Of a stretch of DNA of 64,000 nt, positions 48,726-56,782 are shown one piece after another. This DNA comes from a virus. The notes beneath the pieces are model-generated. The model was not told the DNA's origin, searched no databases, and worked only from the letters and a program-made list of their open reading frames with translations. Made by a program: the position numbers and the translations under genes. Within the stretch, counting starts at the first letter, position 1, and each line of letters begins with the position of its first letter. The stretch spans positions 1-64,000 of the IMG/VR virus record IMGVR_UViG_3300027754_005989; one strand, given 5' to 3'.

Positions 48726-49802
48726 ATGCAAAGCCACTTTGTATTCTTTGGTTCCAAGGATTCTAAGTCCCGTCCTGAGCCTACAGACCTTGAGAAAAGG
48801 GCCAAGATTGACCGAAACAATCCAACAGCACCATTTTCCCGGTTCGTCGGGAATGATCGTGCTGTGAAGAAACTACAGGTAGCAGCATACAAGGCCTTGG
48901 GTCATCCTAACCATATGATGCGAGACTTGAGTTTCGCCATATATGGCCCCGCAAGCGCAGGCAAGACTACCCTTGCCCGCCTGTATGCCGAAACTGTGCA
49001 GTTGCCTTTCCTTGAGGTAAGTCCAAAATCACTCAAAACAGCCGATGATCTGTTCGATCAGATCAAAGTTGTCCTGAAGGATGCTGGCATTCCCCTAGTG
49101 GAAGGCAAGACAAATCACTATAAGCTACCTCCAATAGTGATTTTTATTGATGAAGTCCATGCTCTTGTGGACAGCGTGGTGCAAGGTCTGCTCAAAGCAA
49201 CCGAGTACAACGATGCAATTCTAGCAACTGAGAGTGGTAAAGTCCTTGATTGCTATGCAGCAACATGGATGATCGCCACTACAGATGAGGGAAAGTTGTT
49301 CGATGCCTTCAGAACTAGATTCAGCCCTGTGCAGTTGAAATATCTTACAAAGGATGAATTGTCCAAGATCGTTCACAAGGCTCACCCAGATTTGACATCT
49401 GAGGTGTGCGGTATTGTGGCGCACTACAACTCAAGAGTTCCACGCAAGGCACTTGAGTTTGCCCGCTACATGAAGCTTGTGCGTGAGATGGACAAGTCTA
49501 TTGATTGGAGCGAGATTGCACAGCAGGTGGCTGAGGACGAGGGTATTGACAAGTTTGGGATGTCAGAAGTCCACTTTAAGGTTCTGAAGTCCCTTGCTAC
49601 CGGCCCCGTGGCCCAGAGTCGAATGACGACTGTTGTAGGTAGAAAAATAGATGAGGTTGAGAAGTTTATCATGCCTTGGCTGATGACCGAGACTGATGAC
49701 CAACCAGCATTAGTTGGAGTTAGCCGTAGGGGTTATGTGCTGACTGATGCTGGGCGAGAACAACTCTCGCTCCGTGGGATTGATACAGCAATTGCTGCAT
49801 AG
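48726..49802 (+). CDS. ruvB: RuvB-like Holliday junction branch migration ATPase
   Basis: 358 residues. FSRFVGNDRAVKKLQVA, Walker A YGPASAGKTTLARLYAE at 73-89, Walker B VIFIDEVHAL at 138-147, sensor 1 WMIATTDEGKLFDAFRTRF and sensor 2 NSRVPRKALEFA follow RuvB order. The C-terminal winged helix (VGVSRRGYVLTDAGREQL) is present. RuvB drives branch migration of recombination intermediates, normally with RuvA; neither RuvA nor RuvC is in the window. The length is close to bacterial RuvB. Confidence 0.8.
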   Translation: MQSHFVFFGSKDSKSRPEPTDLEKRAKIDRNNPTAPFSRFVGNDRAVKKLQVAAYKALGHPNHMMRDLSFAIYGPASAGKTTLARLYAETVQLPFLEVSPKSLKTADDLFDQIKVVLKDAGIPLVEGKTNHYKLPPIVIFIDEVHALVDSVVQGLLKATEYNDAILATESGKVLDCYAATWMIATTDEGKLFDAFRTRFSPVQLKYLTKDELSKIVHKAHPDLTSEVCGIVAHYNSRVPRKALEFARYMKLVREMDKSIDWSEIAQQVAEDEGIDKFGMSEVHFKVLKSLATGPVAQSRMTTVVGRKIDEVEKFIMPWLMTETDDQPALVGVSRRGYVLTDAGREQLSLRGIDTAIAA

Positions 49803-49865
49803 TGATATCGGCTAGAAGCTTCAGTCATAGGCTTCTAGCCGATTTTTTCTGTTGGGATTTAGGGG

Positions 49866-49880
49866 AATTGTACCTACAGG
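49866..49880 (+). promoter_or_regulatory. P1 element
   Basis: AATTGTACCTACAGG followed by ATAAATGTCAAAAAA; its AATTGTA core is 41 bp before that of the next P2 element. Confidence 0.7.
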
Positions 49881-49904
49881 ATAAATGTCAAAAAACTCCT
49901 GAAT

Positions 49905-49943
49905 TTAATTGTATTTTTGAAACGGAACTTCCGTATCACTTTG
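49905..49943 (+). promoter_or_regulatory. P2 element
   Basis: TTAATTGTATTTTTGAAACG, then GAACTTCCGTATCACTTTG. ACGGAA-C-TTCCGT forms a perfect inverted repeat around one base. The gene start is 37 bp downstream. Confidence 0.75.
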
Positions 49944-49979
49944 TCAGGTTTCAATTTAAAGAATTTAAAGGAGTTTGCA

Positions 49980-50282
49980 ATGATCCCTTCTTTCAAAAAA
50001 CTGTCAGAAAGTTTTGGCCCCCTGAAGGCGAAAATTGTGCGAAAGATAATGGAAAATTTCCATAATAGGGGCCGGTCGGGGTGTTACAAAACAATGGAGC
50101 AGATTGATGTTGTTCTGAATGGTCATGGAGTCGAATTCATCGATGCTGGGAAAGGCCGCAAAAGTCCCGCCATCACTTATGTGAACATGGGCGACACTTA
50201 CGATTGTACGGTCATGTGGGTAAATGGAAGTTTTAGAGTAGGGTGTTGGGGCGATATTGTAGAGCAGGGCAACTACGCCTGA
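49980..50282 (+). CDS. Hypothetical protein
   Basis: 100 residues from MIPSFKKLSESFGPLKAKIV with ribosome binding site AAAGGAG. A helical start is followed by a beta-rich half (SPAITYVNMGDTYDCTVMWV, GSFRVGCWGDIV). No family recognised. Monocistronic, under its own P2 element. Confidence 0.7.
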   Translation: MIPSFKKLSESFGPLKAKIVRKIMENFHNRGRSGCYKTMEQIDVVLNGHGVEFIDAGKGRKSPAITYVNMGDTYDCTVMWVNGSFRVGCWGDIVEQGNYA

Positions 50283-50302
50283 TTCCAAAAAAATTCCTGA
50301 AT

Positions 50303-50341
50303 TTAATTGTATTTTTCAGACGGAACTTCCGTATCACTTTG
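50303..50341 (+). promoter_or_regulatory. P2 element
   Basis: TTAATTGTATTTTTCAGACG, then GAACTTCCGTATCACTTTG; 29 bp before the next coding region. Confidence 0.75.
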
Positions 50342-50369
50342 TAAGGGTCAAATAACGAAGGAGTTTGTA

Positions 50370-50639
50370 ATGAGCAATCGAGCATTTATCGAATCTGTAA
50401 CTGTAACAGACAATAAGACTAAAGAAGAAGGTTCTTTTATAAAGATTTATGACGATTATGGAACAGCTTATATCTCAGTAGAAAATGCTATAGATGATGA
50501 TTTTGCTATTTTGAAAGCAGCAACTTCATCGTTTGATGAGGTCGCCAAGGGCATTCTTGACCATGTTAATGAAATGGAAAAAGGATTGCACATATGTGGA
50601 ACATGGTACAACTGGGATGAAATTAAAGATATGTTCTAA
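50370..50639 (+). CDS. Hypothetical acidic protein
   Basis: 89 residues from MSNRAFIESVTVTDNKTKEE with ribosome binding site GAAGGAG. Beta-rich first half (GSFIKIYDDYGTAYISVENA) and helical second half ending TWYNWDEIKDMF. More AT-rich than its neighbours. Unknown function. Confidence 0.7.
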   Translation: MSNRAFIESVTVTDNKTKEEGSFIKIYDDYGTAYISVENAIDDDFAILKAATSSFDEVAKGILDHVNEMEKGLHICGTWYNWDEIKDMF

Positions 50640-50650
50640 AATTCCTGAAT

Positions 50651-50689
50651 TTAATTGTATTTTTGAAACGGAACTTCCGTATCACTTTG
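50651..50689 (+). promoter_or_regulatory. P2 element
   Basis: TTAATTGTATTTTTGAAACG, then GAACTTCCGTATCACTTTG; 31 bp before the next coding region. Confidence 0.75.
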
Positions 50690-50719
50690 TAAGGTTCAAA
50701 TAAAGAAAAGGAAAAGATC

Positions 50720-51136
50720 ATGACCATCACTTTGACCGGAAAAAATGCAATCGAGTATATCAAGGCTGTCATTCGGCCACGGATGGACGAAAACATCCCC
50801 GGTTTGATGATTTTCGGAAACGAGGTTGACGGGGATGGCGTGGAAAATGCCACCCTTGGGCATGCCATCGATGCTGCCGACGAGGACGGCAGCTTGGTTT
50901 CTTACGGCTTAACGGAAAAAACCACCAATGCGGAATTTTTCACGATGGCCGAAACCGCAGCAGGTTCTTTTAGACTCGAAAAAATCGAAAAAGGAATCGC
51001 TAGCGTGACTTGGGATGCTGATCAAATAGATTGGCAGGAAATTATTCCACCAATGTTCCGGGGTCATGAAGAAGAAATAAAAGGATTGGCGGAACAATGC
51101 TACCAAAAATGGATGAAAGAGGATGAAGGAGTCTGA
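50720..51136 (+). CDS. Hypothetical acidic protein
   Basis: 138 residues, starting MTITLTGKNAIEYIKAVIRP, acidic (ENATLGHAIDAADEDGSLV). Two ribosome-binding-like AAGGAAAAG stretches precede the ATG. The end is helical (EEEIKGLAEQCYQKWMKEDE). Unknown function; a strong terminator follows. Confidence 0.7.
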   Translation: MTITLTGKNAIEYIKAVIRPRMDENIPGLMIFGNEVDGDGVENATLGHAIDAADEDGSLVSYGLTEKTTNAEFFTMAETAAGSFRLEKIEKGIASVTWDADQIDWQEIIPPMFRGHEEEIKGLAEQCYQKWMKEDEGV

Positions 51137-51152
51137 GTTTATCGCTATTCAC

Positions 51153-51195
51153 AAAGACTGACAGAGGAATAAACTCCTCTGTCAGTCTTTTTTTA
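51153..51195 (+). terminator. Intrinsic terminator
   Basis: AAAGACTGACAGAGGA pairs with TCCTCTGTCAGTCTTT around ATAAAC, followed by a T-run. Confidence 0.9.
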
Positions 51196-51212
51196 TTTGC
51201 ATTCTTTAGGGG

Positions 51213-51227
51213 AATTGTACCTACAGG
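51213..51227 (+). promoter_or_regulatory. P1 element
   Basis: AATTGTACCTACAGG followed by ATAAATGTCAAAAAA, 42 bp upstream of the next P2 core. Confidence 0.7.
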
Positions 51228-51252
51228 ATAAATGTCAAAAAAATTCCTGAAT

Positions 51253-51291
51253 TTAATTGTATTTTTGGAACGGAACTTCCGTATCACTTTG
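51253..51291 (+). promoter_or_regulatory. P2 element
   Basis: TTAATTGTATTTTTGGAACG, then GAACTTCCGTATCACTTTG; 41 bp before the next coding region. Confidence 0.75.
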
Positions 51292-51331
51292 TCAGAAGCA
51301 ATTTACTAAGGTTTAAACAATAGGAGTGCCC

Positions 51332-51514
51332 ATGCTGGTTTCAAAAGATTATTACACCTGTGATGATGCTATGGTAGTAACCATAGAAGGAGTTTTTGAA
51401 GGCAAGGAAGCAGAATGGGATGGCTGCACTTCCCATACTGATAAGAGAATCGAATGGGAACAAGAGCCAGAAGATGGCTGGGTTTACAAAGATTTTAGTT
51501 TTCGAGCGAATTAG
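51332..51514 (+). CDS. Small acidic hypothetical protein
   Basis: 60 residues from MLVSKDYYTCDDAMVVTIEG with ribosome binding site TAGGAG. Rich in Glu, Asp and Trp (WEQEPEDGWVYKDFSF). First gene of a group of four under one P1/P2 pair. Unknown function. Confidence 0.65.
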   Translation: MLVSKDYYTCDDAMVVTIEGVFEGKEAEWDGCTSHTDKRIEWEQEPEDGWVYKDFSFRAN

Positions 51515-51564
51515 GAGCCTTGACGAATAAGGTTCAACCAACGAAAAGGAAAAGGAAAAGATCA

Positions 51565-51738
51565 ATGAAAATTATCAGCAGTCATTTAACACGAGCATCT
51601 GCCCGTAATTCAGCAAAACGGGGCCAAAGGGTAATCAAGGCCGGGTTTTTCTCAAATGGATCATTCGGACTATTCAGTCCCGGCAATCATCATGGTGGTT
51701 TGGTTTTGATTCATGTTTGGCATGTTGTTTCAAACTAA
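51565..51738 (+). CDS. Small basic hypothetical protein
   Basis: 57 residues from MKIISSHLTRASARNSAKRG with ribosome binding site AAAAGGAAAAG. Basic start and a Gly/His-rich hydrophobic end (HHGGLVLIHVWHVVSN). Unknown function. Confidence 0.6.
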   Translation: MKIISSHLTRASARNSAKRGQRVIKAGFFSNGSFGLFSPGNHHGGLVLIHVWHVVSN

Positions 51739-51757
51739 GGTTCAATAAAAAGGAGTT

Positions 51758-52006
51758 ATGAACATGAAAGATTACGCCGCCGTAGTGGTGGAAGTTATGG
51801 CCGGAGCTTCGGCTGGAGAGGGTTGGGATGCCAACCGCTCATTCTGGGCCGATGAAGATGGGGCATGGGATGGCCTACAGGTTGGGGAACATGTGATGGT
51901 GGATGGGGAGTTATATGTAAAATACGGGGAGTGGGAGGAATACTCCTGTGGGGTCGATTGTTGTGGTTGGGCCAATTTTGGCCTAGCTAAAGTCACTTTC
52001 AAGTGA
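51758..52006 (+). CDS. Hypothetical acidic protein
   Basis: 82 residues, starting MNMKDYAAVVVEVMAGASAG with ribosome binding site AAAGGAG; the second ATG (51764) is an alternative start. Rich in Trp and acidic residues, with CGVDCCGW near the end. Unknown function. Confidence 0.65.
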   Translation: MNMKDYAAVVVEVMAGASAGEGWDANRSFWADEDGAWDGLQVGEHVMVDGELYVKYGEWEEYSCGVDCCGWANFGLAKVTFK

Positions 52007-52054
52007 CTCAATCCACTTCTTGGGATTTCAAAAAGTTAAAAAGAGGAATTCGCA

Positions 52055-52462
52055 ATGATCAAGGGATTGGCTTATACATGCGCTCCGATTCTTGGCCTTA
52101 AAGAAGCCAAGGATCGGAAGAAAGTGCTAGATGATTATCGAAAACTGGGACAGGAGGAGGCCGAGTTGCTCCTGACCCAGCGTCTTGATGATTTGGAATA
52201 TATTGATCTTGGCAACAACGAGGGGTTGCCTGCCGATGATTGGATGATTGCTCAGATCGGCGGTGGTGACGGCAAGGTTGTCTTGCACCCTTATACATAC
52301 AATGAGGAAAGTCCAATGATGGACGATTACCTAAAGCCTGAAAAAAGCTACACCACCCAAGGCGACCCCGTTTGGGTATGCAAAGGTTTTGCCTTGGAGA
52401 TCCACGAGGCAGAACTAAGGCGCATTCACCCGTGGTTGAAAGCAATCAATATCATCAAATAG
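52055..52462 (+). CDS. Hypothetical protein
   Basis: 135 residues, starting MIKGLAYTCAPILGLKEAKD with ribosome binding site AGAGGAA. Helical start and mixed alpha/beta end (YTTQGDPVWVCKGFALEIHE). No family recognised. A UUCG terminator closes the transcript. Confidence 0.7.
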   Translation: MIKGLAYTCAPILGLKEAKDRKKVLDDYRKLGQEEAELLLTQRLDDLEYIDLGNNEGLPADDWMIAQIGGGDGKVVLHPYTYNEESPMMDDYLKPEKSYTTQGDPVWVCKGFALEIHEAELRRIHPWLKAINIIK

Positions 52463-52465
52463 CAG

Positions 52466-52494
52466 GAGGGGGCTTCGGCCCCCTCTTTTTTTTT
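52466..52494 (+). terminator. UUCG-tetraloop intrinsic terminator
   Basis: GAGGGGGC-TTCG-GCCCCCTC followed by nine T residues. Confidence 0.95.
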
Positions 52495-52546
52495 GGCAAT
52501 TTTAGCTCCTTTCAATAATATTGATCCATAGATACATGCTGTACTT

Positions 52547-52879
52547 TCAACGATCCTCCTGCTTTGCCCGCACACAGTACCTCAGATGGAAAAAGTTGTT
52601 GCCAGTAGGGTGCAAATCCATGCCAAATTCCTGCAATCCGTAAAGTTTATACACATAGGTCTTGGCATCAGTTCGCTCCAGTTCTGCCTTGATTTGTTCA
52701 AGATTGCCAAACTTACTTGTCGTGCATTGAGCCGGTTGACCATCCTCATCCATGAATGTTGCTTCTTGGACAATACGAAACTTAGCGTCAATCAGCGACA
52801 ACGGTAACTCTTGTTTGGACTGAATGGTTTTTTGAGCCGCCAGAAACGCTCTTTGCTCGATGTTTGTTGTTTCACTCAT
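52547..52879 (-). CDS. Hypothetical protein, only minus-strand gene of this module
   Basis: 110 residues, starting MSETTNIEQRAFLAAQKTIQ. Helical start, then mixed beta/helix (KFGNLEQIKAELERTDAKTY) and a beta-rich end. Its own P1 element lies upstream on the minus strand. Unknown function. Confidence 0.65.
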   Translation of the reverse strand: MSETTNIEQRAFLAAQKTIQSKQELPLSLIDAKFRIVQEATFMDEDGQPAQCTTSKFGNLEQIKAELERTDAKTYVYKLYGLQEFGMDLHPTGNNFFHLRYCVRAKQEDR

Positions 52880-52966
52880 ATTGCAACATCCTCTTTGGTT
52901 TCGCTAAAATTTTTAAACCTTATAAACTGTACTATACCAGCAAGTACAGCCTTCAACAATTTTTTA

Positions 52967-52983
52967 TCCTGTAGGTACAATTT
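52967..52983 (-). promoter_or_regulatory. P1 element on the minus strand
   Basis: Read on the minus strand: AAATTGTACCTACAGGATAA. It points at the only minus-strand gene of the module, about 90 bp downstream, which supports a promoter role for P1. Confidence 0.7.
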
Positions 52984-53072
52984 GTCTAAAACTTCTGAAA
53001 GTTTTCGAGATACTCTAAATTATTTCGTGTTAGATTGTAGATAATTGCAATAACGAAATTAGGAGTATGTCC

Positions 53073-53738
53073 ATGAGAAATTTTAGTGAATGGCTAAGTG
53101 ATTTTTCAGAAGTAAGTGATATTAAAATATGTGAATCCAGTTTAACCCGCATGATGTCCCTTCAGAATTCCCCTTGGTGCATCATTACAGCATACCGCAA
53201 GAAGAATTCTGACGGTACAGTTAGAAACAGAGATCAGAACATCGCTGCCAACAGGGTTCTTCGTGGAAAGTTGAACAGCATGAAGATGGGAGTACATCAG
53301 TTGATTGGGCATTGGCGTGAGTGTAAGGACAGCAATATTCCATACCCTCAATGTCCTGAAGAGATGAAAGTCGATGTAATTGAGCGGTCTTACTTTGTGG
53401 CGAAACCCCCAGAAGTGGAAATTGAAGATTTTGAAACGCTTATGCTTCAACTGTGCCGTGAATTTAACCAAGATGGAGTTTTGCTGAGTGATGGGCAATC
53501 CGTCAAGCTTGCCTATCCAAGCGGTGAAAAGGATGTAATTGGCAGCAGCAATATGGCATTGAACAAGGTTGCTCAGGCTTATAGTCAGCACATCATGAAG
53601 CAGAATGTTCCATTTGTGTTTGAAGGGTTTCAACAATTTCATGGGAATGCTGCACGGCAAGGTTCTTCCAAGAGCGGGCTAACCCTTCCACCCTTGGATG
53701 AGAACTTTGTTGTCCTTGCCGCAAAACAATTAAACTAG
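53073..53738 (+). CDS. Hypothetical protein with CTS-like N-terminus
   Basis: 221 residues from the second ATG, which is better spaced from AGGAG than the one 6 bp upstream. MRNFSEWLSDFSEVSDI shows the shared tag. The body is alpha/beta (ANRVLRGKLNSMKMGVHQLI, EDFETLMLQLCREFNQDG) without a recognised family. It is the only clear tag carrier in the P1/P2 module and lacks a P2 element. Confidence 0.6.
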   Translation: MRNFSEWLSDFSEVSDIKICESSLTRMMSLQNSPWCIITAYRKKNSDGTVRNRDQNIAANRVLRGKLNSMKMGVHQLIGHWRECKDSNIPYPQCPEEMKVDVIERSYFVAKPPEVEIEDFETLMLQLCREFNQDGVLLSDGQSVKLAYPSGEKDVIGSSNMALNKVAQAYSQHIMKQNVPFVFEGFQQFHGNAARQGSSKSGLTLPPLDENFVVLAAKQLN

Positions 53739-53763
53739 CATTTATAAATTCTTAAATCCTTAA

Positions 53764-53799
53764 ACCAGCGGGAGTTATGACTCTCGTTGGTTTTTTTTT
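53764..53799 (+). terminator. Intrinsic terminator
   Basis: ACCAGCGGGAGT pairs with ACTCTCGTTGGT (two G-U pairs) around TATG, then nine T residues. Confidence 0.85.
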
Positions 53800-53813
53800 G
53801 GAATTTAATTGTA

Positions 53814-53851
53814 TTTTTCAAACAAAACTTCCTGTAGCACTATAGGTTCCA
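53814..53851 (+). promoter_or_regulatory. P2 element
   Basis: TTAATTGTATTTTTCAAACA, then AAACTTCCTGTAGCACTATAG; 21 bp before the next coding region. Confidence 0.7.
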
Positions 53852-53871
53852 TTACTTTGGAGGAAGTTTCC

Positions 53872-54186
53872 ATGAAATGTCAATGGTGCGTAAAGGCTCC
53901 CGCCGAAAAGGCCGCTGGCGAGTTGTCTGTTTGTAGCAATTGTTACAAGAACATTCAACAGTACCACAAATGTAATGTTTGTGGTTGTGAGATTGATGCA
54001 GACCTTGCGAGGTTTCGTCGCAAGCGTTTTGAAACTGGCACTTGCCTGAGCGCAAGTTGCTCCCGCAAGGAATTGATTGCGAGGGGCAGCGTTTGTTGCG
54101 AGCGGGCGAAGTTGCGTAACTGCTCCTGCGCTCGTAGTTTAGAGTGTGATCGGCATGGCATCCGTTGTACCGGAACCCACAACTAA
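53872..54186 (+). CDS. Cys-rich zinc-finger-like protein
   Basis: 104 residues from MKCQWCVKAPAEKAAGELSV with ribosome binding site GGAGGAAG. Four or more CxxC-type pairs (CQWC, CSNC, CNVCGC, CCERAKLRNCSC) suggest two or three zinc-binding knuckles. Basic overall; probably binds nucleic acid or protein. Function unknown. Confidence 0.7.
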   Translation: MKCQWCVKAPAEKAAGELSVCSNCYKNIQQYHKCNVCGCEIDADLARFRRKRFETGTCLSASCSRKELIARGSVCCERAKLRNCSCARSLECDRHGIRCTGTHN

Positions 54187-54196
54187 GGAGTATTCA

Positions 54197-54595
54197 ATGA
54201 ACCTGCAAATTTCCAATCGAAAGTTAGCTGTTGCTCGTAAGTCTCAAATTTTGGCTTTGGCCAAGGCTGGCAAGCCTCGTCCCAACAGCAAGGATTCCGC
54301 CCTAGGAAAGGCATTGAGGAAATACATCACCAATGGCAGCACCAGCTATGATGGTGAATTCAAGAAAGAAGTTTTGCGGGTTGCCCCAGAGGGATGGTTC
54401 CGCAACGAGGCGGAAAAAAAGAAGGCGAAGCTGGTTAAGATGGCTAAGGCTGGAAAGCCTCGTCCAAGCTTTTCCACTTCTTTGGGTAAGGCATTGAAGT
54501 TTTACACTTCCCATTCCCATACCGCTTACTGTAAAGAAACCACCTTGGAGTTGTTATCAATAGCTCCACATTGGTTTCGACGGGCAGTAATTTGA
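54197..54595 (+). CDS. Two-repeat hypothetical protein
   Basis: 132 residues from MNLQISNRKLAVARKSQILA with ribosome binding site AAGGAG. Two ~55-residue repeats share LAKAGKPRP, then LGKAL-x-x-YTS, then a C-terminal AP-x-WF (APEGWF and APHWF). The repeat occurs in other phages as a small DNA-associated domain, but the function is unknown. It follows the zinc-finger gene by 10 bp. Confidence 0.7.
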   Translation: MNLQISNRKLAVARKSQILALAKAGKPRPNSKDSALGKALRKYITNGSTSYDGEFKKEVLRVAPEGWFRNEAEKKKAKLVKMAKAGKPRPSFSTSLGKALKFYTSHSHTAYCKETTLELLSIAPHWFRRAVI

Positions 54596-54645
54596 TGCAA
54601 GTCCTTTTATTGTAAGGACTTAAAAATTACAATAAATTACTGAAT

Positions 54646-54684
54646 TTAATTGTATTTTTCAAACGAAACTTCCAGTATCACTTT
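54646..54684 (+). promoter_or_regulatory. P2 element
   Basis: TTAATTGTATTTTTCAAACG, then AAACTTCCAGTATCACTTTG; 34 bp before the next coding region. A short hairpin (AAGTCCTT/AAGGACTT, 54599-54621) lies upstream. Confidence 0.75.
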
Positions 54685-54717
54685 GGAGAGACAGTTTTAA
54701 CCAGTAAGGAGACTGCA

Positions 54718-55272
54718 ATGTCTGACTACACATCTGCCCCAGCATGTCAACTCCTCGCAACGCATTGCTGCGTTTGCGGGCGACCCCTAGTTGACGCAAT
54801 TAGCGTCAGCTTGGGTATCGGCCCTGAGTGCAGGGGCGGGGCCAATGGCGGGATCACTTCCGAGCAGCAGGAAGCTGCAAACAAAATCACCTTCCTTGCT
54901 GCAATTGCAGCGCAGGAGGGGAAGATTGAGGAGGTGCGGGGTCATGCCGATGCCTTGCGGGTGCTGGGACTCAGCGTTTTGGCAGAAAAGGTGGCCGAGA
55001 GGTTCACCAAAGCCGAAAGGCAGGCCAAAATCTCCATCGTTGAGGATGGCGATATCCTCAAGGTGGACACCCCTTTCCGCCGTGGCGATAAGGATGCCTT
55101 TATTGCGGCATGGAGGGGCATTCCCGGTCGCCGTTACAAGAACGGGGCCAACTTGATCCCCAAGTCTGAAAAGCAGGCCTTGTATGGCCTGCTCCAGCAG
55201 TTCTTCCCCGGCCAGTATGCTGTGGGGCCGAAGGGGGTTTTCCGAATTCCCAAGCCAGAAGTCGAGGCCTAA
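54718..55272 (+). CDS. Zinc-finger protein with a C-terminal domain duplicated downstream
   Basis: 184 residues, starting MSDYTSAPACQLLATHCCVC. CCVCGRPLVDAISVSLGIGP then ECR is a DUF6011-type zinc finger. The C-terminal ~65 residues (TPFRRGDKDAFIAAWRGIPG, NGANLIPKSEKQALYGLLQQ, FPGQYAVGPKGVF) resemble the small domain found at the N-terminus of HARP/SNF2-like proteins. This last part is repeated at 55668-55862. It ends in a strong terminator. Confidence 0.75.
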   Translation: MSDYTSAPACQLLATHCCVCGRPLVDAISVSLGIGPECRGGANGGITSEQQEAANKITFLAAIAAQEGKIEEVRGHADALRVLGLSVLAEKVAERFTKAERQAKISIVEDGDILKVDTPFRRGDKDAFIAAWRGIPGRRYKNGANLIPKSEKQALYGLLQQFFPGQYAVGPKGVFRIPKPEVEA

Positions 55273-55281
55273 GCCTCACTC

Positions 55282-55311
55282 AGCCCCCTAGGCAACTAGG
55301 GGGCTTTTTTA
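55282..55311 (+). terminator. Intrinsic terminator
   Basis: AGCCCCCTAG-GCAA-CTAGGGGGCT followed by TTTTT. Confidence 0.95.
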
Positions 55312-55349
55312 TTTGTGCAGGACATTTTTTTTAACATGGGAGGTCAATT

Positions 55350-55625
55350 ATGGCTAAGAAATACAAGTTGATCTGCAAGCTGACCCGTCCTGTTGTAACG
55401 AACGAGGGCGATTTCATACCTGCTGGCACCCCTTGTGAGGTGCTGCGTTGGGATAAAACAGAAAACGGTAAGATCGAGGTCCGCACCAAGGCGTATATGT
55501 ACGCTGACGATCTTGGCGAGGATCGTAATGGGCCTGTTCCCGTTGTAAACACGGGATTGATCATAGCGGTCGATCCGATTGACCTTGAGTACAAGGATTC
55601 TTTTTCAATCAATTCTGTGGAGTAA
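55350..55625 (+). CDS. Hypothetical beta-rich protein
   Basis: 91 residues, starting MAKKYKLICKLTRPVVTNEG with ribosome binding site GGGAGG. It looks like a small SH3-type barrel (DFIPAGTPCEVLRWDKTENG). Function unknown. The chimeric pseudogene starts 5 bp after its stop. Confidence 0.7.
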   Translation: MAKKYKLICKLTRPVVTNEGDFIPAGTPCEVLRWDKTENGKIEVRTKAYMYADDLGEDRNGPVPVVNTGLIIAVDPIDLEYKDSFSINSVE

Positions 55626-55630
55626 CTGAG

Positions 55631-55865
55631 ATGAAAATGAAAGTCGATGCTGACAAGGTTATTGATCTTTACCCCTTTCCGCCGTGGCGATAAGGATGCC
55701 TTCATTGCTGCGTGGAGAGGAATTCCCGGTCGCCGTTACAAGAACGGGGCCAACTTGATCCCTAGAACTGAGAAGCAGGCCTTGTATGGCCTGCTCCAGC
55801 AATTCTTCCCCGGCCAGTATGCTGTGGGGCCGAAAGGGGTTTTCCGAATTCCCAAGCCGGAATAA
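55631..55865 (+). pseudogene. Chimeric duplicate: 5' end of the 55974 gene joined to the 3' end of the 54718 gene
   Basis: The first ~40 bp repeat the start of the 76-codon gene at 55974 (MKMKVDADKVIDL). At about 55668 the sequence switches to a near-identical copy of the last ~195 bp of the 54718 gene. The join is out of frame, so translation from the ATG ends at WR after 20 codons. The domain part stays open from an internal ATG at 55647 without a ribosome binding site. It looks like a recombination scar. Confidence 0.75.
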
Positions 55866-55885
55866 ATTCCAAAATATTCCTGAAT

Positions 55886-55922
55886 TTAATTGTATTTTTG
55901 AAACGGAACTTCCGTATCACTA
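55886..55922 (+). promoter_or_regulatory. P2 element
   Basis: TTAATTGTATTTTTGAAACG, then GAACTTCCGTATCACTATG; 52 bp before the next coding region. Confidence 0.75.
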
Positions 55923-55973
55923 TGAAGGGAGCCACTAGAGAGCTACCTTCAAGGACACCTTGGAGCAACTGAG

Positions 55974-56204
55974 ATGAAAATGAAAGTTGATGCCAGCAAG
56001 GTTATTGATCTTTTGGTTGCTGCCTACAGGGAGCGACTTGAGGACGATGGCGATCTTGTTGCCGATGAGTTGGGCGAAAACTGGCCCAACGAGATCGAGC
56101 GGGTCGAATATGATCCCGCAAAAGACGAAATCAAATTCATCCCATCTGAGGAAGGACTTGAAACCCTTCCCCAATCCTTTGTTCGCCAACTCAAGGAGAT
56201 TTGA
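55974..56204 (+). CDS. Hypothetical acidic protein
   Basis: 76 residues, starting MKMKVDASKVIDLLVAAYRE. Helix, then beta-hairpin (IERVEYDPAKDEIKFIPSEE), then helix. The ribosome binding site is CTTGGAGC. The first 40 bp are duplicated at 55631. The next gene starts 1 bp after the stop. Confidence 0.7.
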   Translation: MKMKVDASKVIDLLVAAYRERLEDDGDLVADELGENWPNEIERVEYDPAKDEIKFIPSEEGLETLPQSFVRQLKEI

Positions 56205-56205
56205 T

Positions 56206-56757
56206 ATGAAATTGCGAATTGGAAGTGCTTCCCCTTGGGGCAGAATTCACCATCTAAAGGAAGTTGCGGAGGGCATATTGAAGGCTTCAACGGCATCTCA
56301 CGGGGGGATTAAGCTTTCCTCCGGCCGGAATCGTCAAATGCCCGCAGCATTCAAGGTTGCGGGAGGGTGGTACGAGGAGGATTGCGAGGCATCGAAGGTT
56401 ATCGCAGTTTTTCATGAACACTTCGACCCAAAGGAGGTGGATTATGCGGTTGGAGGCCTCAAGAATTGGTATCCAGTTGAGTACGAACTGTGGTCCGGCA
56501 ACAAAGTTGCCTTGGAGGAATCGCTTGTTCTTCAGGAGAAACGATTCCTTGAAGTAAACTATGACAAGTTTCTTGTGTGTGCTGCTTGGGGAGACTGGCG
56601 GACGAATGTTCCCAAGGGCATGGTTGGGGTGCAGGCCCGCCTGAATAATGCGACTGGAACTGATAAGTATTTCTTGGTGCCAGCCGAAGAGTACGCCAAC
56701 AGGCAGCACCAGTTTGTGATCGACATAGATCGTCACAAAGAAATAGATTCTATCTGA
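56206..56757 (+). CDS. DUF7007-like protein
   Basis: 183 residues, starting MKLRIGSASPWGRIHHLKEV with ribosome binding site AAGGAGA. SPWGRIHHLKEVAEGILK, STASHGGIKLSSGRN and GGWYEEDCEASKVIAVF follow the pattern of a domain common on plasmids and in large phage polyvalent proteins (SPWG ... THSHGGxxLS ... GWYEED). The C-terminal half (LVCAAWGDWRTNVPKGMVGV) is less conserved. Function unknown; often found with antirestriction genes. Confidence 0.65.
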   Translation: MKLRIGSASPWGRIHHLKEVAEGILKASTASHGGIKLSSGRNRQMPAAFKVAGGWYEEDCEASKVIAVFHEHFDPKEVDYAVGGLKNWYPVEYELWSGNKVALEESLVLQEKRFLEVNYDKFLVCAAWGDWRTNVPKGMVGVQARLNNATGTDKYFLVPAEEYANRQHQFVIDIDRHKEIDSI

Positions 56758-56782
56758 AGATAGATTCTGCCAGAGATATGCC

